From positions 8,769,501 to 8,833,500 of the forward strand of contig JBAIZL010000376.1 of NCBI GenBank assembly GCA_036971475.1: a stretch of DNA of 64,000 nt, given 5' to 3'. A program made the position numbers and the translations under genes. Source of the DNA: Prosapia bicincta (lineage: Eukaryota; Arthropoda; Insecta; Hemiptera; Cercopidae). Of the stretch, positions 50,038 to 61,537 are shown in pieces. Positions within the stretch are counted from its first letter, which is position 1, and every line of letters begins with the position of its first letter. The notes beneath the pieces were generated by a model. It was not told where the DNA came from. It saw only the letters and a program-made list of their open reading frames with translations, and made no database searches.

Positions 50038-51481
50038 TACCAAATTCATGAAAGCGTTGCTAGGCATTTTGAAATTTTAAAAAAATATATTGTTTTACAA
50101 AATTCATGAAAGCGTTTCTAGGCATTTTGAAATGTTGAAAAAATATATTTTTTTCACACAGTTCATGAAAGCGTTGCTAGGCATTTTTAATTGTGGAAGA
50201 AATATATTTTATTTACCAAATTCATGAAGCGTTGCTAGGCATTTTGAAAAAAAATATTTTTTTTACAAAATTCATAACAGCGTTGCTAGGCATTCTAAAA
50301 TGTTGAAAAAATATATATTTTTTTTACAAAATTCATGAAAGCGTTACTAGGTATTTAAAAATGTTGAAAAAATATATTTTTTTCACAAAATTCATGAAAG
50401 CGTTGCTAGGCATTTGAAATGTGGAAAAAATATATTTTTTTTACCAAATTCATTAAAGCATTGCTAGTCATTTTGAAATGTGGAAAAAATATATATTGTT
50501 TACCAAATTCATGAAAGCGTTGCTAGGCATTTTGAAATGTTGAAAAAATATATATTTTTCACACTATTACTAATAGAGTTGCTAGGTATTTGAAATGTTG
50601 AAAAAATACATTTTTTTCACACAATAATTGAAGGCGTTGCTAAGCATTTTAAAATGTTGAAAAAATATATATTTTTTTCAAAATTCATAAAAGCGTTGCT
50701 AGGCATTTTGAAATGAGAAAAAAATATATATTGTTTACCAAACTCATGAAAGCGTTGCTAGGAATTTTGATATGTTGAAAAAATATATTTTTTTCACATT
50801 ATTCATAACAGCGTTGCTAGGCATTTAGAAATGTTGAAAAAATATATTTTATAAATAAAATTATTGAGAGCGTTGCTAGGCATTTTAAAATGTTGAAAAA
50901 ATATATACTTTTTTTACAAATTTCATGAAAGTGTTGCTAGGCATTTAGAAATGTTGAAAAAATATATTTTTTCACAAAATTCATGAAAGCGTTGCTAGGC
51001 ATTTTGAAACGTGGAAAAATATATATTGTTTAGCAAATTCATGAAAGCATTGCTAGGGATTTTGAAATGTTGAAAAAAAATATATTTTTTTCACATTATT
51101 CATAACAGCGTTGCTATGCATTTTGAAATGTTGAAAAAATAAATTTTTTTTACAAAATTCATGGAAGCGTTGCTAGGCATTTTGAAATGTTGAAAAAATA
51201 TATTTTTTTCACACAATTATTGAAAGCTTTGCTAGGCATTTTAAATGTTGAAAAAATATATTTTTTTTCAAAATTCAGGAAAGCGTTGCTAGGCATTTTG
51301 AAATGTTGAAAAAATATATTTTTTTTCAAAATTCATGAAAACGTTGCTAGGGATTTTGAAATGTGGAAAAATATATATTATTTACCAAATTCATGAAAGC
51401 GTTGCTAGGCATTTTGAAATGTTGAAAAAATATATTTTTTTACAAAACTCATGAAAGCGTTGCTAGGCATTTTGAAATGAA

Positions 51482-51485
<4 letters not shown>

Positions 51486-51518
<33 letters not shown>
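51486..51518. repeat. (TA)n microsatellite, second copy in a duplicated Sat1 block
   Basis: This is the same monomer context as 50004-50033. The flanking rare variants (TTCATGAAGCGTTGC at about 50220 versus TTCATGAATCGTTGC at about 51704) keep the same 1.48-kb offset, so the two lie in a duplicated block. Confidence 0.9.
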
Positions 51519-51521
<3 letters not shown>

Positions 51522-54500
51522 TACCAAATTCATGAAAGCGTTGCTAGGCATTTTGAAATTTTAAAAAAATATATTGTTTTACAAAATTCATAAAAGCGTT
51601 TCTAGGCATTTTGAAATGTTAAAAAAATATATTTTTTTCACACAGTTCATGAAAGCGTTGCTAGGCATTTTTAATTGTGGAAGAAATATATTTTATTTAC
51701 CAAATTCATGAATCGTTGCTAGGCATTTTTAAAAAAAATATTTTTTTTACAAAATTCATAACAGCGTTGCTAGGCATTCTAAAATGTTGAAAAAATATAT
51801 ATTTTTTTTACAAAATTCATGAAAGCGTTGCTAGGCATTTAAAAATGTTGAAAAAATATATTTTTTTCACAAAATTCATGAAAGCGTTGCTAGGCATTTG
51901 AAATGTGGAAAAAATATATTTTTTTTACCAAATTCATTAAAGCATTACTAGGCATTTTGAAATGTTAAAAAAATATATATTTTTCACACTATTACTAATA
52001 GCGTTGCTAGGTATTTTGAAACGTTGAAAAAATACATTTTTTTCACACAATAATTGAAGGCGTTGCTAAGCATTTTAAAATGTTGAAAAAATATATTTTT
52101 TTTACAAAATTCATAAAAGCGTTGCTAGGCATTTTGAAATGAGAAAAAAATATATATTGTTTACCAAACTCATGAAAGCGTTGCTAGGAATTTTGATATG
52201 TTGAAAAAATATATTTTTTTCACATTATTCATAACAGCGGGGATAGGCATTTAGAAATGTTGAAAAAATATATTTTATAAATAAAATTATTGAGAGCGTT
52301 GCTAGGCATTTTAAAATGTTGAAAAAATATATACTTTTTTTACAAAATTCATGAAAGCGTTGCTAGGCATTTAGAAATGTTGAAAAAATATATTTTTTCA
52401 CAAAATTCATGAAAGCGTTGCTAGGCATTTTGAAACGTGGAAAAATATATATTGTTTAGCAAATTCATGAAAGCGTTGCTAGGGATTTTGAAATGTTGAA
52501 AAAAAATATATTTTTTTCACATTATTCATAACAGCGTTGCTATGCATTTTGAAATGTTGAAAAAATAAATTTTTTTTACAAAATTCATGGAAGCGTTGCT
52601 AGGCATTTTGAAATGTTGAAAAAATATATTTTTTTCACAAAATTCATGAAAGCGTTGCTAGGCATTTTGAAATGTGGAAAAAATATATTTTTTTTACCAA
52701 ATTCATTAAAGCATTGCTAGTCATTTTGAAATGTGGAAAAGATATATATTGTTTACCAAATTCATGAAAGCGTTGCTAGGCATTTTGAAATGTTGAAAAA
52801 ATATATATTTTTCACACTATTACTAATAGCGTTGCTAGGTATTTTGAAATGTTGAAAAAATACATTTTTTTCACACAATAATTGAAGGCGTTGCTAAGCA
52901 TTTTAAAATGTTGAAAAAATATATTTTTTTTACAAAATTCATAAAAGCGTTGCTAGGCATTTTGAAATGAAATAAAATATATATTGTTTACCAAATTCAT
53001 GAAACGTTGCTAGGCATTTTGAAATGTTGAAAAAATATATATTTTGACACTATTACTAATAGCGTTGCTAGGTATTTTGAAGTGTTGAAAAAATACATTT
53101 TTTTCACACAATAATTGAAGGCGTTGCTAAGCATTTTAAAATGTTGAAAAAATATATTTTTTTTACAAAATTCATGAAAGAGTTGCTAGGCATTTTGAAA
53201 TTTTGAAATTTTTTTTTTTTAATTTATGAAAGCGTTTCTAGGCATTTTGAAATGTTGAAAAAATATATTTTTTTACAAAATTCATGAAAGCGTTACTAGG
53301 CATTTAGAAATGTTGAAAAAATATATTTTTTTCACACAATTCATGAAAGCGTTGCTAGGCATTTTGAAATATGGGAAAAATATATTTTGTTTACCAAATT
53401 CATGAAAGCGTGGCTAGGCATTTTGAAAAAATATATTTTTTACACAAAATTATTGAGAGCGTTGCTAGGCATTTTTAAATGTTGAAAAAATATATTTTTC
53501 TACAAAATTTATGAAAGCGTCGCTAGGCATTTTGAAATGTTAAAAAAATATATTTTTTTTACAAAATTCATGAAAGCGTTGCTAGGCATTATGAAATGTT
53601 GAAAAAATAAATTTGTTTCACATTATACATAACAGCGTTGCTAGGCATTTTGAAATGTTGAAAAAATATATTTTTTTTACAAAATTCATGAAAGCGTTGC
53701 TATGCATTTTGAAATGTTGAAAAAATATATTTCTTTACAAAATTCATGAGAGCGTTGCTAGGCATTTTGAAATGTTGAAAAAATATACTTGTTTTTACCA
53801 AATTCGTGAAAGGGTTGCCAGGCAATATGAAATGTTAAAAAAATAAATTTTTTTCACAATATTCATAAAGCGTTGCTAGGCATTTTGAAATGTGGAAAAA
53901 ATATAATTTGTTTACCAATTTCATGAAAGCGTTGCTAGGCATTTTGAAATGTTGAAAAAATATCCTTTTTTTTACAAAATTCGTGAAAGCGTTGCTAGGC
54001 ATTTTGAAATGTTGAAAAGTATATTTTTTTTCACATTATTCATAACATCGTTGTTAGGCATTTTGAAATGTTGAAAAAATATATTTTTTTCACAAAATTA
54101 TTGAGGGCGTTGCTAGGCATTTTAAAATATTGAAAAAATATATTTTTTTTACAAAATTCATGAAAGCGTTACTAGGCATTTAGAAATGTTGAAAAAATAT
54201 ATTTTTTTCACACAATTCATGAAAGCGTTGCTAGGCATTTTGAAATATGGGAAAAATATATTTTGTTTACCAAATTCATGAAAGCGTGGCTAGGCATTTT
54301 GAAAAAATATATTTTTTACACAAAATTATTGAGAGCGTTGCTAGGCATTTTTAAATGTTGAAAAAATATATTTTTTTTACAAAATTCATGAAAGCGTTGC
54401 TATGCATTTTGAAATGTTGAAAAAATATATTTCTTTACAAAATTCATGAGAGCGTTGCTAGGCATTTTGAAATGTTGAAAAAATATACTTGTTTTTACAA

Positions 54501-54660
54501 AATTCGTGAAAGGGTTGCCAGGCAATATGAAATGTTAAAAAAATAAATTTTTTTCACAATATTCATAAAGCGTTGCTAGGCATTTTGAAATGTGGAAAAA
54601 ATATAATTTGTTTACCAATTTCATGAAAGCGTTGCTAGGCATTTTGAAATGTTGAAAAAA

Positions 54661-56300
54661 TATCCTTTTTTTTACAAAATTCGTGAAAGCGTTGCTAGGC
54701 ATTTTGAAATGTTGAAAAGTATATTTTTTTTCACATTATTCATAACATCGTTGTTAGGCAATTTGAAATGTTGAAAAAATATATTTTTTTAAGACAATTA
54801 TTGAAATCATTAATATGCATTTTAAATGTTGAAAAAATATATTTTTTTTACAAAATTCATGAAAGCGTTGCTAGGCATTTTAAAATGTTGAAAAAATATA
54901 TTTTTTTTTACAAAATTCATGGAAGCGTTGCTAGGCAATTTGAAATGTTGAAAAAATAAATTTGTTTCACATTATACATAACAGCGTTGCTAGGCATTTT
55001 GAAATGTTGAAAAATATATTTTTTTTACAAAATTCATGAAAGCGTTGGAAGGCATTATGAAATGTTGAAAAATAAATTTGTTTTCAAAATTCATGAAAGC
55101 GTTGCTACGCATTTCGAAATGTTGAAAAAAAATATTGTTTTTTCAAAATTCATGAAAGCGTTGCTAGGCATTTTGAAATGTTGAAAAAATATATTTTTTT
55201 CACATTATTCATAACAGCGTTGCTAGGCATTTATAAATGTTGAAAAAATATATTTTTTTCACACTATTCATAATAGCGTTGCTAGGTATTTTGAAATGTT
55301 GAAAAAATACATTTTTTTCACACAATAATTGAAGGCGTTGCTAGGCATTTTAAAATGTTGAGAAAATATATTTTTTTTACAAAATTCATGAAAGCGATGC
55401 TAGGCATTTTGAAATGTTGAAAAAATATATTTTTTTTACAAAATTCATGAAAGCGTTGCTATGCATTTTGAAATGTTGAAAAAATATATTTCTTTACAAA
55501 ATTCATGAGAGCGTTGCTAGGCATTTGAAATGTTGAAAAAATATCCTTTTTTTTACAAAATTCGTGAAAGCGTTGCTAGGCATTTTGAAATGTTGAAAAG
55601 TATATTTTTTTTCACATTATTCATAACATCGTTGTTAGGCAATTTGAAATGTTGAAAAAATATATTTTTTTAAGACAATTATTGAAATCATTAATATGCA
55701 TTTTAAATGTTGAAAAAATATATTTTTTTTACAAAATTCATGAAAGCGTTGCTAGGCATTTTAAAATGTTGAAAAAATATATTTTTTTTTACAAAATTCA
55801 TGGAAGCGTTGCTAGGCAATTTGAAATGTTGAAAAAATAAATTTGTTTCACATTATACATAACAGCGTTGCTAGGCATTTTGAAATGTTGAAAAATATAT
55901 TTTTTTTACAAAATTCATGAAAGCGTTGGAAGGCATTATGAAATGTTGAAAAATAAATTTGTTTTCAAAATTCATGAAAGCGTTGCTACGCATTTCGAAA
56001 TGTTGAAAAAAAATATTGTTTTTTCAAAATTCATGAAAGCGTTGCTAGGCATTTTGAAATGTTGAAAAAATATATTTTTTTCACATTATTCATAACAGCG
56101 TTGCTAGGCATTTATAAATGTTGAAAAAATATATTTTTTTCACACTATTCATAATAGCGTTGCTAGGTATTTTGAAATGTTGAAAAAATACATTTTTTTC
56201 ACACAATAATTGAAGGCGTTGCTAGGCATTTTAAAATGTTGAGAAAATATATTTTTTTTACAAAATTCATGAAAGCGATGCTAGGCATTTTGAAATGTTG
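54661..56300 (-). repeat. Sat1 881-bp higher-order repeat, two copies
   Basis: The rare variant TATCCTTTTTTTTAC lies at 54661 and 55542 (881 bp, 15 monomers). The word ATATATTTTTTTAAGACAAT and the TTGGAAGGCATTATG variant follow at the same offsets in both copies. The match stops near 56300. Confidence 0.9.
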
Positions 56301-57605
56301 AAAAAATATACTTTTTTTACAAAATTCGTGAAAGCGTTGCTAGGCAATATGAAATGTTTAAAAAATAACTTTTTTTCACAATATTCATAAAAGCATTGCT
56401 AGGCATTTTGAAATGTGGAAAAATATATTTTGTTTACCAAATTCATGAAAGCGTTGCTAGGCTATTTGAAATTTTGAAAAAATATATTTTTTTTACAAAA
56501 CTCATGAAAGCGTTGCTAGGCATTTTGAAATGAAAAAATATATATATTGTTTACCAAATTCATGAAAGCGTTGCTAGGCATTTTGAAATTTTAAAAAAAT
56601 ATATTGTTTTACAAAATTCATGAAAGCGTTTCTAGGCATTTTGAAATGTTGAAAAAATATATTTTTTTCAAACAGTTCATGAAAGCGTTGCTAGGCATTT
56701 TTAATTGTGGAAGAAATATATTTGATTTACCAAATTCATGAAGCGTTGCTAGGCATTTTGAAAAAATATATTTTTTTTACAAAATTCATTAAAGCGTTGC
56801 TAGGAATTTTGATATGTTGAAAAAATATATTTTTTTCACATTATTCATAACAGCGTTGCTAGGCATTTAGAAATGTTGAAAAAATATATTTTATAAACAA
56901 AATTATTGAGAGCGTTGCTAGGCATTTTAAAATGTTGAAAAAATATGTATTTTTTGTGTGAAAGCGTTGCTATGCATTTTGAAATGTTGAAAAAATATAT
57001 TTTTTTCACAAAAATTCATGAAAGCGTTGCTAGGCATTTAGAAATGTTGAAAAAATATTTTTTTACCCAAAATTAATGAGAGCGTTGCTAGGCATTTGAA
57101 AATATTGAAAAAATATGTTTTTTTTACAAAATTCATGAAAGCGTTACTAGGCATTTAGAAATGTTGAAAAAATATATTTTTTTTTACAAAATTCATGAAA
57201 GCGTTGCTAGGCATTTTGAAATGTTGAAAAAATAAACTTCTTTCTGCAAATTTCGTGAAAGCGTAGATAGGCAAGATGAAATCTTGAAAAAATATATTTT
57301 GTTTACCAAATTCATGGAAGCGTTGCTAGGCATTTTAAAATGTTAAAAAAAATATATTTTTTTTTACAAAACTCATGAAAGCGTTGCTAGGCATTTTGAA
57401 ATGTTGAAAAATATATTTTTTTTCAAAATTCATTAAAGCGTTGCTAGGCATTAAGAAATGTTTAAAAAATATATTTTTTACACAAAATTATTGAGAGCGT
57501 TGCTAGGCATTTTAAAATATTGAAAAAATATGTTTTTTTTACAAAATTCATGAAAGCGTTGCTATGCATTTTGAAATGTTGAAAAAATATATTTTTTTTA
57601 AAAAT

Positions 57606-60600
57606 TCATGAAAGCGTTGTTAGGCATTTTGAAATGTTGAAAAAATAAACTTTTTTCTGCAAATTTCGTGAAAGCGTAGATAGGCAATATGAAATCTTGC
57701 AAAAATATATTTTGTTTACCAAATTCATGGAAGCGTTGCTAGGCATTTTGAAATGTTTAAAAAATATATTTTTTTTTACAAAACTCATGAAAGCGTTGCT
57801 AGGCATTTTGAAATGTTGAAAAATATATTTTTTTTCAAAATTCATGAAAGCGTTGCTAGGCATTTAGAAATGTTGAAAAAATATATTTTTTACACAAAAT
57901 TATTGAGAGCGTTGCTAGGCATTTTTAAATGTTGATAAAATATATTTTTCTACAAATTTATGGAAGCGTTGCTAGGCATTTTGAAATGTTAAAAAAATAT
58001 ATTTTTTTTACAAAATTCATGAAAGCGTTGCTAGGCATTATGAAATGTTGAAAAAATAAATTTGTATCACATTATACATAACAGCGTTGCTAGGCATTTT
58101 GAAATGTTGAAAAAATATATTTTTTTTACAAAATTCATGAAAGCGTTGCTATGCATTTTGAAATGTTGAAAAAATATAGTTTTTTTTACAAAATTCATGA
58201 GAGCGTCGCTAGGCATTTTGATATGTTGAAAAAATATACTTGTTTTTACAAAATTCGTGAAAGCGTTGCTAGGCAATATGAAATGAAAAAAAAATAAATT
58301 TTTTTCACAATATTCATAAAAGCGTTGCTAGGCATTATGAAATGTGGAAAAAATATATTTTGTTTACCAAATTCATGGAACCGTTGCTAGTCATTTTGAA
58401 ATGTTGAAAAGATATACTATTTTTACAAAATTCGTGAAAGCGTTGCTAGGCATTTTGAAATGTTGAAAAAATATATTTTTTTTACAAAATTCATAAAAGC
58501 GTTGCTAGGCATTTTGAAATGTTGAAAAAGTATATTTTTTTCACATTTTTCATAACAGCGTTGCTAAGCCGTTAGAAATGTTGAAAAAATATATATCTTT
58601 TTCACACAATTCATGAAAGCGTTGCTAGGCATTTAGAAATGTTGAAAAAATATTTTTTTTACACAAAATTAATGAGAGCGTTGCTAGGCATTTTAAAATA
58701 TTGAAAAAATATGTTTTTTTTACAAAATTCATGAAAGCGTTACTAGGCATTTAGAAATGTTGAAAAAATATATATTTTTCACACAATTCATGAAAGCGTT
58801 GCTATGCATTTTGAAATGTTGAAAAAATATATTTTTTTTACAAAATTCATGAAAGCGTTGCTAGGCATTTTGAAATGTTGAAAAAATAAACTTTTTTCTG
58901 CAAATTTCGTGAAAGCGTAGATAGGCAATATGAAATCTTGAAAAAATATATTTTGTTTACCAAATTCATGGAAGCGTTGCTAGGCATTTTAAAATGTTAA
59001 AAAAATATATTTTTTTTTACAAAACTCATGAAAGCGTTGCTAGCCATTTTAAAATGTTGAAAAATATATTTTTTTTCAAAATTCATGAAAGCGTTGCTGG
59101 GCATTTAGAAATGTTGAAAAAATATATTTTTTACACAAAATTATTGAGAGCGTTGCTAGGCATTTTTAAATGTTGATAAAATATATTTTTCTACAAATTT
59201 ATGAAAGCGTTGCTAGGCATTTTGAAATGTTAAAAATATATATTTTTTTTACAAAATTCATGAAAGCGTTGCTAGGGATTTTGAAATGTTGAAAAATTAT
59301 ATTTTTTTTACAAAATTCATGAAAGCGTTGTTAGGCATTTTGAAATGTTGAAAAAATAAACTTTTTTCTGCAAATTTCGTGAAAGCGTAGATAGGCAATA
59401 TGAAATCTTGAAAAAATATATTTTGTTTACCAAATTCATGGAAGCGTTGCTAGGCATTTTGAAATGTTTAAAAAATATATTTTTTTTTACAAAACTCATG
59501 AAAGCGTTGCTAGGCATTTTGAAATGTTGAAAAATATTATTTTTTTCAAAATTCATGAAAGCGTTGCTAGGCATTTAGAAATGTTGAAAAAATATATTTT
59601 TTACACAAAATTATTGAGAGCGTTGCTAGGCATTTTTAAATGTTGATAAAATATATTTTTCTACAAATTTATGAAAGCGTTGCTAGGCATTTTGAAATGT
59701 TAAAAAAAATATATTTTTTTTACAAAATTCATGAAAGCGTTGCTAGGCATTATGAAATGTTGAAAAAATAAATTTGTATCACATTATACATAACAGCGTT
59801 GCTAGGCATTTTGAAATGTTGAAAAAATATATTTTTTTTACAAAATTCATGCAAGCGTTGCTATGCATTTTGAAATGTTGAAAAAATATATTTTTTTTAC
59901 CAAATTCATGAGAGCGTCGCTAGGCATTTTGATATGTTGAAAAAATATACTTGTTTTTACAAAATTCGTGAAAGCGTTGCTAGGCAATATGAAATGAAAA
60001 AAAAATAAATTTTTTTCACAATATTCATAAAAGCGTTGCTAGGCATTTTGAAATGTGGAAAAAATATCTATTTTGTTTACCAAATTCATGGAACCGTTGC
60101 TAGTCATTTTGAAATGTTGAAAAAATATACTTTTTTTACAAAATTCGTAAAAGCGTTGCTAGGCATTTTGAAATGTTGAAAAAATATATTTTTTTCACAA
60201 AATTCATGAAAGCGTTGCTAGGCATTTTGAAATGTTGAAAAAGTATATTTTTTTCACATTTTTCATAACAGCGCTGCTAAACATTTAGAAAAGTTGAAAA
60301 AATATATATCTTTTTCACACAATTCATGAAAGCGTTGCTAGGCATTTAGAAATGTTGAAAAAATATTTTTTTTACACAAAATTAATGAGAGCGTTGCTAG
60401 GCATTTTAAAATATTGAAAAAATATGTTTTTTTTACAAAATTCATGAAAGCGTTACTAGGCATTTAGAAATGTTGAAAAAATATATTTTTTTCACACAAT
60501 TCATGAAAGCGTTGCTATGCATTTTGAAATGTTGAAAAAATATATTTTTTTTACAAAATTCATGAAAGCGTTGCTAGGCATTTTGAAATGTTGAAAAAAT

Positions 60601-60760
60601 AAACTTTTTTCTGCAAATTTCGTGAAAGCGTAGATAGGCAATATGAAATCTTGAAAAAATATATTTTGTTTACCAAATTCATGGAAGCGTTGCTAGGCAT
60701 TTTAAAATGTTAAAAAAATATATTTTTTTTTACAAAACTCATGAAAGCGTTGCTAGGCAT
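57606..60760 (-). repeat. Sat1 1.71-kb higher-order repeat, two copies
   Basis: Rare words such as AAACTTTTTTCTGCAAATTT with GCGTAGATAGGCAATATG recur at about 57643 and 59352, and at about 58886 and 60598, i.e. near 1711 bp (29 monomers). The copies differ by a few bases. Limits are approximate. Confidence 0.85.
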
Positions 60761-61537
60761 TTTGAAATGTGGAAAAAATATAATTTGTTTACCAATTTCA
60801 TGAAAGCGTTGCTAGGCATTTTGAAATGTTGAAAAAATATCCTTTTTTTTACAAAATTCGTGAAAGCGTTGCTAGGCATTTTGAAATGTTGAAAAGTATA
60901 TTTTTTTTCACATTATTCATAACATCGTTGTTAGGCATTTTGAAATGTTGAAAAAATATATTTTTTTCACAAAATTATTGAGGGCGTTGCTAGGCATTTT
61001 AAAATATTGAAAAAATATATTTTTTTTACAAAATTCATGAAAGCGTTACTAGGCATTTAGAAATGTTGAAAAAATATATTTTTTTCACACAATTCATGAA
61101 AGCGTTGCTAGGCATTTTGAAATATGGGAAAAATATATTTTGTTTACCAAATTCATGAAAGCGTGGCTAGGCATTTTGAAAAAATATATTTTTTACACAA
61201 AATTATTGAGAGCGTTGCTAGGCATTTTTAAATGTTGAAAAAATATATTTTTTTTACAAAATTCATGAAAGCGTTGCTATGCATTTTGAAATGTTGAAAA
61301 AATATATTTCTTTACAAAATTCATGAGAGCGTTGCTAGGCATTTTGAAATGTTGAAAAAATATACTTGTTTTTACAAAATTCGTGAAAGGGTTGCCAGGC
61401 AATATGAAATGTTAAAAAAATAAATTTTTTTCACAATATTCATAAAGCGTTGCTAGGCATTTTGAAATGTGGAAAAAATATAATTTGTTTACCAATTTCA
61501 TGAAAGCGTTGCTAGGCATTTTGAAATGTTGAAAAAA

